Positions 35,870-43,919 of a stretch of DNA of 64,000 nt are shown here, one piece after another. How positions within the stretch are numbered: position 1 is the first letter of the stretch; each line of letters begins with the position of its first letter. The position numbers and the translations under genes are program-made. Under the pieces are notes generated by a model. It ran no database searches. It saw only the letters and a program-made list of their open reading frames with translations, and was not told the origin of the DNA. This stretch comes from Peptoniphilus obesi ph1 (lineage in GTDB: Bacteria > Bacillota > Clostridia > Tissierellales > Peptoniphilaceae): positions 1 to 64,000 of the forward strand of contig NZ_HE978580.1 of the NCBI RefSeq assembly GCF_000311865.1, written 5' to 3'.

Positions 35870-37552
35870 CTAAGCTAATTCTTCAATCTTCTTTTTAATC
35901 TTATCAGTTATCTTATCTAGCTTTTCTTGGGACTTTTCTTCTAACTTATCATTTGCATAAATATAAAATTTAATTTTTGGCTCGGTGCCAGACGGTCTAA
36001 CAGCAAACCAAGAATCATTATTTAGATGGAAAATTAAAAGGTTAGTTGCTGGAAGCCCCTTATAGCCTTCTTTATAGTCTATTTTTTCTTTGACATCAAG
36101 ACCTAGATCTTTTCCTATATCTTCATTTCTAAAATATGAAATAATTTTTTCAATATGTTTTTTACCAGCAATTCCTTCAAATTTAAAATTTAGTAAATTT
36201 TCTTTATAATAGCCATATTTTTCATAAATTTCATCTAGTAAATCGACAAGTGTCATTGATTTTTTCTTGTAGTAGGCTGCCATTTCACAAATTATCATTG
36301 ATGAAACGACCGCATCCTTATCTCTGACATAATCTCCAAAAACATAGCCAATAGATTCTTCATAGCCAAATAAAAATTTATTATCTTTATCTTCATCCCA
36401 AATATTTGCATAATTACAAATATTTTTAAAGCCTGTCAAACTTTCAAAGCATTTTACAGAAAAATCATCAGCAATTATTTTTCCTAAATTTCCAGTAACT
36501 ACTGATTTTACTATCGCATCTTTGGGATTCAATTTACTTTTTTCTTTTAGCTGAGACAAAATATAGTAAATCATCATGGCTCCAATTTGATTGCCATTAA
36601 AAGATTTATATTCGCCATTTTTATCTTTTGCCATAAAAGAAACCCTGTCGCAATCTGGATCAGTTGCAAGAATTAAATCTCCATCGTATTTTTTCCCATA
36701 TTCTAAACCATATTTAAAAGCTTCAATAAATTCAGGATTCGGATAATCAATTGTAGTAAAATATGGATCTGCTATCGCCTGGTCTTCAACAAGGATTATA
36801 TTATTAAATCCTCTTTTACTTAAAATATTTCTTACTGGAATATTTCCAGTTCCATGAAGAGGCGTGTAGACAATTTTTATATCCTTATCCAAATCTTTAT
36901 CATTTATTGCCATCGATAAAGTTTCTTTATAATAAGAATATTCTAAGTCCTTTGAAATATATTCTATTAAATTCTCATCAATTGCTTTTTCAAAGTCCAT
37001 AATTTTGATATCATCAAATTTTAATTTAGTGTTTTCTTTAGAAACTTGATCTGCTACATCTTCTAAAATTTGAGAACCCTTGTCCCAATATAATTTATAT
37101 CCATTATAATCTTTTGGATTGTGAGAAGCTGTTATCATCACTCCTGCGTTGGCAGAAAGATACCTAACTGCATAAGATAACATCGGGGTTGGTTTTATAT
37201 CCTTGTATAAATAAACTTTGATACCATTTGCAGCAAAAACTGATGCAGTAACTTTTGTAAATTCATCCGAAAATAATCTATTATCTCTTGAAATTGCAAC
37301 AGACTTATTTTTTTCTTCTTTCTTATTTAAGATATTTGAAATTGCCTGGCTAACCTTGGCTACAAGATAAATATTCATCCTATTTGTTCCGGCACCAATT
37401 TTACCTCTTAAACCAGCAGTTCCAAATTCTAAATATTTATAAAATCTATCTTTTAATTCTTCTTGGTCATTTATTTTTCTGATTTCATCTTTATAATCTT
37501 CAGTAATTATTTTTGAGTCTAGCCACTCATTTATTTTTTCTTTATAATCCAT
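35870..37552 (-). CDS. pgcA: Phosphoglucomutase/phosphosugar mutase
   Basis: A 560-residue alpha-D-phosphohexomutase. The phosphoserine loop is TASHNPKDYNGYK, the magnesium loop is ATDPDCDRV, the sugar-binding loop is GYEESIGY, and the phosphate-binding loop near the C-terminus is RPSGTEPKIKFY. The family interconverts glucose 1- and 6-phosphate, or mannose or deoxyribose phosphates, feeding glycan and polymer synthesis. I place the start at the ATG at 37552, behind GGAGGAAGTCA; the longer frame to 37594 has no site. It is the first gene of a three-gene operon with the PfkB-like and isochorismatase-like proteins. Confidence 0.95.
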   Translation of the reverse strand: MDYKEKINEWLDSKIITEDYKDEIRKINDQEELKDRFYKYLEFGTAGLRGKIGAGTNRMNIYLVAKVSQAISNILNKKEEKNKSVAISRDNRLFSDEFTKVTASVFAANGIKVYLYKDIKPTPMLSYAVRYLSANAGVMITASHNPKDYNGYKLYWDKGSQILEDVADQVSKENTKLKFDDIKIMDFEKAIDENLIEYISKDLEYSYYKETLSMAINDKDLDKDIKIVYTPLHGTGNIPVRNILSKRGFNNIILVEDQAIADPYFTTIDYPNPEFIEAFKYGLEYGKKYDGDLILATDPDCDRVSFMAKDKNGEYKSFNGNQIGAMMIYYILSQLKEKSKLNPKDAIVKSVVTGNLGKIIADDFSVKCFESLTGFKNICNYANIWDEDKDNKFLFGYEESIGYVFGDYVRDKDAVVSSMIICEMAAYYKKKSMTLVDLLDEIYEKYGYYKENLLNFKFEGIAGKKHIEKIISYFRNEDIGKDLGLDVKEKIDYKEGYKGLPATNLLIFHLNNDSWFAVRPSGTEPKIKFYIYANDKLEEKSQEKLDKITDKIKKKIEELA

Positions 37553-37618
37553 TGACTTCCTCCAATACCTACTTATATGATACCAAATTAACAATTATTT
37601 ATTTAAAATAAATAAAAA

Positions 37619-37643
37619 AAAGAAAAGCAAAAAACTTTTCTTT
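37619..37643 (-). terminator. Terminator of zinc transporter operon
   Basis: Stem AAAGAAAAG/CTTTTCTTT with a 7-base loop, followed on the minus strand by a run of T. It lies six bases past the permease stop. Confidence 0.75.
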
Positions 37644-37648
37644 AAAAT

Positions 37649-38443
37649 TTATTTATTATTTTTTGAAATTAAAATTATTACCAAAGTCAAAACTGCTATT
37701 AAAACAATTGTACCACCCGGTTTTAGTCCAAGATAAAAGGAAATAAACAAACCTGCCATGGTGAAAAATAAACCAAATACTGATGAAAGCACAACAGTTT
37801 TAAAATAACCAAACTTAAATCTCATAGCGCAAGCAACCGGTATTACCATCAAAGATGAAATAATAAGTATACCAATAATTCTTGCTGAGATTGAAATTGT
37901 AATAGCTATTAAAATCATAAAAATTGTATTTATAAGATTTACATTTATGCCAGAAATCCTAGCAGACACTTCATCAAAGCATATGCTCATAAGCTCTCTG
38001 TATAAATAGACAAAGGTTAAAAATACAAAAATAGATAAGATTATTATTAAGATAAATTCAAAATTACTAATCGCAAGTATAGATCCAAATAAATAAGATT
38101 CAAAATTAGCAGCAGTCTTTACAAAACCTGACATCAAAGAAGCAAGACCGATACCAGTCGACATAATTATTGCAGTTGATATTTCTTGATAACTAGGAAA
38201 TTTATTTCTTATAAATTCCAAAAATAAAACAGCAATAACACAAACAAAAATCGAAACTATGGTCGGTGAAACTCCAGCAACTAATCCTATCATTATTCCT
38301 GAAAGAGAAACGTGCGATAAAGCATCTCCAACAAGTGATATTTTTTTATTTACAACAACAACCCCAATAAAAGGAATTATTATTGACAATAGCAAGCCGA
38401 CGATTAAGGCCTTATTCATAAATGTATATTGAAAAATTTCCAT
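37649..38443 (-). CDS. znuB: Zinc/manganese ABC transporter permease
   Basis: A 264-residue ABC-3 family permease with seven or eight membrane segments. Family signatures are GDALSHVSLSG near residue 38, which couples to the ATPase, and the later SARIIGILIISSLMVIPVACA. It forms the membrane channel for zinc (or manganese) import with the ATPase and binding protein upstream. Its ATG overlaps the ATPase stop (TAATG). The GDALSH loop is intact, so the importer looks functional. Symbol by analogy; zinc is inferred from the histidine-rich binding protein. Confidence 0.93.
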   Translation of the reverse strand: MEIFQYTFMNKALIVGLLLSIIIPFIGVVVVNKKISLVGDALSHVSLSGIMIGLVAGVSPTIVSIFVCVIAVLFLEFIRNKFPSYQEISTAIIMSTGIGLASLMSGFVKTAANFESYLFGSILAISNFEFILIIILSIFVFLTFVYLYRELMSICFDEVSARISGINVNLINTIFMILIAITISISARIIGILIISSLMVIPVACAMRFKFGYFKTVVLSSVFGLFFTMAGLFISFYLGLKPGGTIVLIAVLTLVIILISKNNK

Positions 38444-39096
38444 TACTCATCCCTTACTATTTGACCATTATCTAAAATAACTTTTCTAGAAATATATTGG
38501 TCTACATCTCTTAACTCATGGGTAACTATTAAAATGCTAATCTTATGAAATTTATTAATGTGGTTTAATAATTCATAAATTGATTTTTTTGCATCTTTAT
38601 CCACACCATTTGTTGGTTCATCTAAAATAATAAAATCAGGACGAGAGACAAGAGCTTTGGCAATCAAAACTCTTTGTCTTTGTCCACCAGATAAGTCTTG
38701 AAAAAGCTTATCTTTATAATCTTGCATGCCCACTTGTTTAAGTGAGTTATAAATTCTTTCTTTTATAGTTGGATTAATTCTTTTAAAACCCTTAAGGTCT
38801 TTGTAAAGTGATAAGGAAACAAGTTCAGAGCAAGTAATTGGAAAATTATAAGATGATCCTGGATTTATTTGAGGAACATATCCTATATTTAAATCTTTAT
38901 CCTCAAAAATTACCTGACCCTCACTTGGGATTTCTTGTCCTAATATCAACTTTATAAGACTAGTTTTCCCAGACCCATTTGATCCAAGTAGGGCTAAAAA
39001 TTCGCCCTTATACATATTAAAGTTAATATTATCAAAAAGCTTTTCTTTCCTATATCCAAAGCTTAAGTTCTTAATGCTAAAAAGAATTTCATCCAC
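38443..39096 (-). CDS. znuC: Zinc ABC transporter ATP-binding protein
   Basis: A 217-residue ABC ATPase. Walker A is LGSNGSGKTSLIK, the signature is LSGGQRQRVLIAKAL, Walker B is FIILDEPTNGVD, and the H-loop is IVTHELRDVD. It powers metal uptake through the permease. The start is GTG at 39096, sharing its G with the TAG stop of the binding-protein gene, so the three genes are translationally coupled. Slightly short compared with 240-residue relatives, but all motifs are present. Confidence 0.94.
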   Translation of the reverse strand: MDEILFSIKNLSFGYRKEKLFDNINFNMYKGEFLALLGSNGSGKTSLIKLILGQEIPSEGQVIFEDKDLNIGYVPQINPGSSYNFPITCSELVSLSLYKDLKGFKRINPTIKERIYNSLKQVGMQDYKDKLFQDLSGGQRQRVLIAKALVSRPDFIILDEPTNGVDKDAKKSIYELLNHINKFHKISILIVTHELRDVDQYISRKVILDNGQIVRDE

Positions 39097-40181
39097 TATT
39101 TCAATGCACCTACTAATTTTTCTAAATTACTCTTCATTATTGAAAAATAATCCATATTATTATCTACTTCTTCTTGAGATAGTCCTTCTAAAGGATTTAG
39201 ATATTCTGTCTTTGCACCAGTTTGACTTGAGATTGAATCAGCTACTTTTGTGTCTATCAATTCTTCTGTAAATATTGTGCTAATATTTTCATTCTTTACC
39301 AAATCAATAATTTCTGCAATTGTTTTTGAATCTGGTTCGCTTTCTTCAAATATTCCTTGGATTCCCTTTTGTTGAAGTCCATATTCTTTACATAAATATC
39401 CATAGGCTTCATGAGAAACTACAATTGTAGAATTTTTAAGACCAGCTAACTCAGTTCTATAAAGACTATCTAATTCTTCAAGTTTTTCTTTTGATGCTTC
39501 AAAGTTTGCTTCATAAAAGTCTTTATTTTCAGGATCTTGTGCTACAAATGCATCGCATATATTTCTTAATTGAATTATAGCGTTTTTAGGATCTAGCCAA
39601 ACATGTGGATCATATTTCCCATGGTGATGGTGGTGATGTTCATGTTCGTGTTCATGATTTTCTGCTTGCTTGTTGTGATTATCATGATTATGACTATCTG
39701 CTTCATGATTGTGTTCATTTGCTTCATGATTGTGATTATCATGGTTGTGATTTTCATGTTCATGATCTTCGTCTTCATGTTCATGTTCATGTTCGTGATC
39801 ATGGTCATGATCTAATTCAATTAAATCTAAGTTTTTACTTGTATCAACCTTTACAAGGTCTTTATTATCAAGCGCACTTGTAATATCATCTAACCAATAT
39901 TCAAGACCAACCCCGTTATAGACTAACATATCTGCTTTTTCTAATTTTAGCATGTCATTTTGTCCTGGTTCCCAGTCGTGAAGGCTTTGTCCTGTTGGAA
40001 TTAAAAGTTCTACATCAGCTTTATCTCCAGCTATCATTTTTGTAAATTCATAAACTGGATATATTGTTGTATAGACTTTAGGCTTTCCAGAATCTTCTGC
40101 ACTTTCTTTTTGTGTACATCCTGTTAATGCTAATGCAAATACTAGCATTAAAACTAAAGTTATTTTTGTAAATTTTTTCAT
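39096..40181 (-). CDS. znuA: Zinc-binding ABC lipoprotein, His-rich
   Basis: A 361-residue cluster A-I metal-binding lipoprotein. The lipobox LALTGC gives cysteine 22. The metal site histidines are in QSLHDWEP (H68), DPHVWLDP (H193) and VVSHEAYGY, with a late acidic ligand. Residues about 125-188 form a long histidine-, glutamate- and asparagine-rich loop with roughly 26 histidines, longer than usual, ending in six histidines. Such loops collect zinc and hand it to the site. AGGAGGAAAAA precedes the ATG. First gene of the znuACB-like operon. The coding DNA of the loop is repetitive and produces long meaningless frames on the other strand. Confidence 0.94.
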   Translation of the reverse strand: MKKFTKITLVLMLVFALALTGCTQKESAEDSGKPKVYTTIYPVYEFTKMIAGDKADVELLIPTGQSLHDWEPGQNDMLKLEKADMLVYNGVGLEYWLDDITSALDNKDLVKVDTSKNLDLIELDHDHDHEHEHEHEDEDHEHENHNHDNHNHEANEHNHEADSHNHDNHNKQAENHEHEHEHHHHHHGKYDPHVWLDPKNAIIQLRNICDAFVAQDPENKDFYEANFEASKEKLEELDSLYRTELAGLKNSTIVVSHEAYGYLCKEYGLQQKGIQGIFEESEPDSKTIAEIIDLVKNENISTIFTEELIDTKVADSISSQTGAKTEYLNPLEGLSQEEVDNNMDYFSIMKSNLEKLVGALK

Positions 40182-40247
40182 TTTTTCCTCCTGATTAATT
40201 AATTTTCATCTAGTTACATATTCTACAACACTCTTATCAGGAAAAAA

Positions 40248-40288
40248 ATTGAAATTTAATTCATATGAAACAAGCTTCATACTTCAAT
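40248..40288 (-). terminator. Possible thrS terminator
   Basis: Minus-strand ATTGAA pairs with TTCAAT around an inner TATGAA/TTCATA hairpin, followed by TTTTTTT. The stem is short and interrupted, so this is tentative. Confidence 0.4.
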
Positions 40289-42192
40289 TATTTTATAGTT
40301 TTTTCTTTTACTTCTTTATTTAACTTTTCAATAAAGTCTTCTACTGATACATCTTTAATTTCTTCGCCATCTCTTGCTCTAACAACTAATTTATTAGAAT
40401 CAACTTCTTGTTGTCCAACTACAAGCATGTAGTTAATTTTCTTTAATTGAGCTTGTCTAATCTTATAACCAACTTTTTCAGCTCTATCATCTAAGTTAAC
40501 TCTAAATCCAGCATCTTTAAATTTCTTTTGAAGATCTTTTGCATAATCAATGAATTTTTCAGATACAGGAATTATTTCTATTTGAACTGGAGATAACCAA
40601 AGTGGGAATTTTCCAGCAAAGTGTTCAATTAAAATACCCATAAATCTTTCAATAGATCCAAATAGGGCTCTGTGTAGCATTACTGGTCTTGCCTTTTGTC
40701 CATTTTCATCAATATAAGTTAAGTCAAAGTTTTCAGGCATTTGGAAATCTAGTTGGATAGTACCACATTGCCAAGTTCTTCCTATTGCATCTTCTAGGTG
40801 ATAGTCAATCTTTGGTCCGTAGAAAGCTCCGTCACCTTCGTTGATTGTGTATTCCATTCCCTTATCTTCTAGGGCTTTTTTAAGAGCTTCTTCAGCTTGG
40901 TTCCAAGTTTCTATATCTCCCATAAAGTCATCTGGTCTAGTTGATAATTCTACTGTATATTTAAATCCAAATGTAGAATATAAATAATCAGCAAGTTCAA
41001 TTATTTTAAATACTTCTTCTTCTACTTGAGAAGGTAGGCAGAAAACATGGGCATCATCTTGAGTAAATGTTCTTACTCTGAATAAACCGTGTAGAGCTCC
41101 AGAAAGTTCATGTCTATGAACTTGACCAAATTCAGATAATCTTAATGGTAAGTCTCTGTATGATTTTGGTGATGATGAATAAACAATTGTTGAACCTGGG
41201 CAGTTCATTGGTTTTATTGCATAATCTGCATCATCAATTTTTGTAAAGTACATGTTTTCTTTGTAGTGGTCCCAGTGACCTGATTTATGCCATAATTCTT
41301 CATTTAAAACTATTGGAGTAAGAATTTCTCCGTATCCCCTTTCATTTAAAACATCTCTCCACCAATTTAAAAGTTGATTTCTTAAAATCATTCCATTTGG
41401 GTGGAAGAATGGGAATCCTGGTCCTTCTTCGTGCATAGTAAATAGGTCTAGTTCTTTTCCTAATTTTCTGTGATCTCTTTTTTCAGCTTCTTCTAATCTT
41501 TCTAAGTATTCATCTAATAATTTTTTCTTTTCAAATGAAATTCCATAGATTCTTTGAAGCATTTTATTTTTTTCGTCTCCACGCCAGTAAGCACCAGCTA
41601 TAGATAATAATTCTATTGCCTTAACTTTTTTAACATTATCAAGGTGTGGTCCCTTGCAAAGATCGTAGTAATCTCCTATTTTATAAATTGAAATTTCTTC
41701 GTCTTCTAATTCTTCTATTAATTCAAGTTTGTAATCTTGTTTCTTTTCTTTGAAAAAATCAATTGCTTCTTGTCTTGGCATATGAATATGTTCTACTTCA
41801 TAGCCTTCTTTTACAATATTTTTCATCTCTTTTAATATCGCAGGTATGTCTTCTTGAGTAAGTTTATGGTCTAAGTCTATATCATAGTAAAATCCATTGT
41901 CTATTGCAGGTCCAATAGCAAATTTTGCATCTGGATATAGTCTTGATATTGCATATGCCATTATGTGTGAGCTTGTATGCCAAAATATTTGCTTTCCTTC
42001 TTTGTCTTCAAATTTTAAAACTTTGAAGTCTGCATCTTGGTCTACAATTTCTTTCATGCCCTTAATTTCTCCATTAACTAGTGCACCAAGTGCAACTCTA
42101 GCTAGGCCTTCTGAAATATCTTTAGTAATATCATATACAGATTTTTTTTCTTCATATTCTTTAATAGATCCGTCCGGTAATTTTATTATCAT
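40288..42192 (-). CDS. thrS: Threonyl-tRNA synthetase
   Basis: A 634-residue class II synthetase. Domains are the N-terminal TGS (about 1-60, IIKLPDGSIKEYE), the editing domain (with HTSSHIMAYA and the CKGPHLDN metal-linked loop), the catalytic domain (NCPGSTIVY zinc cysteine, RTFTQDDAHVFC motif 2, and a motif 3 around RALFGSIERF) and the anticodon-binding domain (SPVQIEIIPVSEK). The start at 42192 follows GGAGGGAAATC; the frame extends upstream into the leader terminator and is not used there. Controlled by the T-box leader immediately upstream, so it should be made when uncharged tRNA-Thr builds up. Confidence 0.97.
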   Translation of the reverse strand: MIIKLPDGSIKEYEEKKSVYDITKDISEGLARVALGALVNGEIKGMKEIVDQDADFKVLKFEDKEGKQIFWHTSSHIMAYAISRLYPDAKFAIGPAIDNGFYYDIDLDHKLTQEDIPAILKEMKNIVKEGYEVEHIHMPRQEAIDFFKEKKQDYKLELIEELEDEEISIYKIGDYYDLCKGPHLDNVKKVKAIELLSIAGAYWRGDEKNKMLQRIYGISFEKKKLLDEYLERLEEAEKRDHRKLGKELDLFTMHEEGPGFPFFHPNGMILRNQLLNWWRDVLNERGYGEILTPIVLNEELWHKSGHWDHYKENMYFTKIDDADYAIKPMNCPGSTIVYSSSPKSYRDLPLRLSEFGQVHRHELSGALHGLFRVRTFTQDDAHVFCLPSQVEEEVFKIIELADYLYSTFGFKYTVELSTRPDDFMGDIETWNQAEEALKKALEDKGMEYTINEGDGAFYGPKIDYHLEDAIGRTWQCGTIQLDFQMPENFDLTYIDENGQKARPVMLHRALFGSIERFMGILIEHFAGKFPLWLSPVQIEIIPVSEKFIDYAKDLQKKFKDAGFRVNLDDRAEKVGYKIRQAQLKKINYMLVVGQQEVDSNKLVVRARDGEEIKDVSVEDFIEKLNKEVKEKTIK

Positions 42193-42220
42193 GATTTCCC
42201 TCCATAAAATAAAAACAAAT

Positions 42221-42425
42221 AAAAAACGACCTATCGCCAAAGGACGATAGATCGTGGTTCCACCTTAATTAAACTCTAAATCTTTATCGCAGATATGCGC
42301 TTCGTTTTTGCGAAGTTCTCCAGGTTAGTTTTCAATTAAATTAATTAAAAGCACTCTCAGCCTTGTGCTTATCTCTGTATAATATCATTTAATTTACTCT
42401 TCCTATCAGAATCATTATTGTATGT
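42221..42425 (-). ncRNA. T-box leader of thrS
   Basis: The minus-strand leader contains the T-box core AAGGTGGAACCACG (plus 42253-42266), which pairs with the free CCA end of uncharged tRNA. A terminator stem follows, ACGATCTATCG/CGATAGGTCGT then TTTTTT (42221-42255). Upstream is a Stem I-like region with ACAGAGATAAGCAC and CTGAGAGTGC. A candidate threonine specifier ACC lies at plus 42323-42325 (read 42325 to 42323), in AACTAACCTGG. The core, the position and the thrS gene together make the call secure; the specifier position is inferred. Confidence 0.9.
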
Positions 42426-42454
42426 ATACTAGCACAATAGAAATAAATTTTCAA
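42426..42454 (-). promoter_or_regulatory. Promoter of thrS T-box transcript
   Basis: Minus-strand TTGAAA (42449-42454), a 17-bp spacer and TAGTAT (42426-42431) preceded by TGC, giving an extended -10. It starts four bases past the stop of the preceding operon, so that operon may read through it. Confidence 0.65.
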
Positions 42455-42457
42455 GCT

Positions 42458-43138
42458 TTAGATTTGAAAAATGCTGCCATAATCAGAAAGTTCTTTTTTA
42501 TTTAATATTTTATAACTTTCATTATTGTCATCTAAAAATTTAATAATTTTTTCATAGCTTGGGTGTTTAGATAAATCCCCAAGAATTATTATTTCTCCAT
42601 CTACTAAACCAGATGCACCACCTATAAAACCATAATCAAATCCAGAAAGTTTTACATGTTTATGTTCTATAAGTAGACTATTTATCTTGTCCTTAACCTT
42701 ATTATAAATTCCTAAATCAGATGTTATAAGAGAGTTTTTACCAAGCAGACAAGAACATTTTGTGTAGCCTTGGCTGACATCTATAAATTCATAAGATCTC
42801 TTCTTAAAATAATCCATCACAAATTCATCCGTATATTTTAAATTGTGGACAAAATATTTATCAAAAGTAAGAAAGTTAAGAGCAATATCATTTGGATAAG
42901 CAGCCTCTAATTTTTTACTAGATTTTATAATATTAAAATCCTTGAGTAAATCTTTGTAGTAGGAATGATTTTCCCTATCGACAATTATGTCCCTATCTTC
43001 TAACTTCCTAATAAGCATGTCTGGGTGGCTATTTATTCTCTCGTCAAGATCTTCATTTTCTTTGGTTAAAATATATGAATCTAATTTGCTAAGTTCTTCT
43101 AAAAAGTAATTATCTATTTTTTTATCTAAAACAAGCAT
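42458..43138 (-). CDS. DUF6873-like GME-fold protein
   Basis: About 226 residues with the look of a guanidine-modifying-enzyme fold protein of the DUF6873 family: HPDMLIRKL near the N-terminus, GYTKCSCLLG, SLITSDLGIYNK, then GFDYGFIGGASGLV and LGDLSKHPS. The family relates to arginine deiminases and amidinotransferases, but its activity is unknown. HPD, the clustered cysteines and the final histidine are candidate active-site residues. I favour the ATG at 43138, which follows AAAGTGATAAT; one at 43162 would overlap trmH by 20 bases and is weaker. Last gene of the long FHA-to-rho operon. Confidence 0.7.
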   Translation of the reverse strand: MLVLDKKIDNYFLEELSKLDSYILTKENEDLDERINSHPDMLIRKLEDRDIIVDRENHSYYKDLLKDFNIIKSSKKLEAAYPNDIALNFLTFDKYFVHNLKYTDEFVMDYFKKRSYEFIDVSQGYTKCSCLLGKNSLITSDLGIYNKVKDKINSLLIEHKHVKLSGFDYGFIGGASGLVDGEIIILGDLSKHPSYEKIIKFLDDNNESYKILNKKELSDYGSIFQI

Positions 43139-43142
43139 ATTA

Positions 43143-43919
43143 TCACTTTCTATTAATTTCATACATAATTATAGAACCTGCCACTCCAACATTTAAAGAT
43201 TCTAAATTTTCTGATATTGGTATATAAATATTTCTATCAGATATTGACATAAGATAGTCTGAAACTCCATTGGCTTCATTGCCAAGAACTAATATAAAAT
43301 CATCTGAAAAGTCATAATTATATGACGGATTTTTAAAATTCAAGCTTGTTGTTATAATTTCAAATTTTTTATCCTTTAATTTTTCTAAATCTTCTTTTTT
43401 ATCTAACAAGTAGATTTTAATTTTAAAGATTGAAGCCATGGTAGATCTTATAAGTTTTGGATTATAAATTTCTACACTGTCGCTTGAAAAAATTATCCCG
43501 TCTAAGTTAAATGCTATGGCTGATCTTATTAAAGTTCCTATATTGCCAGGGTCTTGTAACTGATCTAGGTATAAATATTTTCCTTTTTCTATGTTACCTA
43601 TTCCGCTTATATGAAGTTGCTTATAATATCCTATAATACCTTGAGAATTTAAGGTATCGGTTAAATTTTTAAATAATTTTTCTGAAAAATAGTAAATTTC
43701 ACAAGCATTTTCTGTGAGTTTTTTGATCAAGTCTTTATCGTCAAAATTTTCGCTTAGAGCTATAAATTCTGGCTTTACAAAATCTAGAGATTCCTCTATT
43801 ACCTTTACACCTTCTGCGAAAAATAATTTTTCTTTTTCTCTAAATTTTTTATTTAGTAAAGATTTTAAAAATTTATATTTTTTATTTGTCTTGCTTTCTA
43901 TTACACTATCAACTTTCAT
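43143..43919 (-). CDS. TrmH-family RNA 2'-O-methyltransferase
   Basis: A 258-residue SpoU/TrmH-type methyltransferase. The N-terminal part (about 1-95) is a substrate-binding domain ([24 protein letters not shown]). The knotted catalytic domain carries motif 1 [18 protein letters not shown], motif 2 [12 protein letters not shown] and motif 3 [19 protein letters not shown]. It methylates a ribose of rRNA or tRNA using SAM. Its ATG lies in the last codons of rho, overlapping by 11 bases, without a strong ribosome-binding site, so it depends on coupling. The RNA target is not fixed by sequence alone. Confidence 0.92.
   Translation of the reverse strand: MKVDSVIESKTNKKYKFLKSLLNKKFREKEKLFFAEGVKVIEESLDFVKPEFIALSENFDDKDLIKKLTENACEIYYFSEKLFKNLTDTLNSQGIIGYYKQLHISGIGNIEKGKYLYLDQLQDPGNIGTLIRSAIAFNLDGIIFSSDSVEIYNPKLIRSTMASIFKIKIYLLDKKEDLEKLKDKKFEIITTSLNFKNPSYNYDFSDDFILVLGNEANGVSDYLMSISDRNIYIPISENLESLNVGVAGSIIMYEINRK

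Noticed and set aside
39593-39883. Long open frames rich in Met, Ile, Val, Thr or His on both strands inside the znuA gene
   Set aside because: They arise from the repetitive histidine-coding DNA; none has a ribosome-binding site or a sensible composition.
41897-42250. 117-codon plus-strand frame across the 5' end of thrS and its leader
   Set aside because: It is antisense to the thrS start and T-box terminator; no site precedes it and the product resembles no protein.
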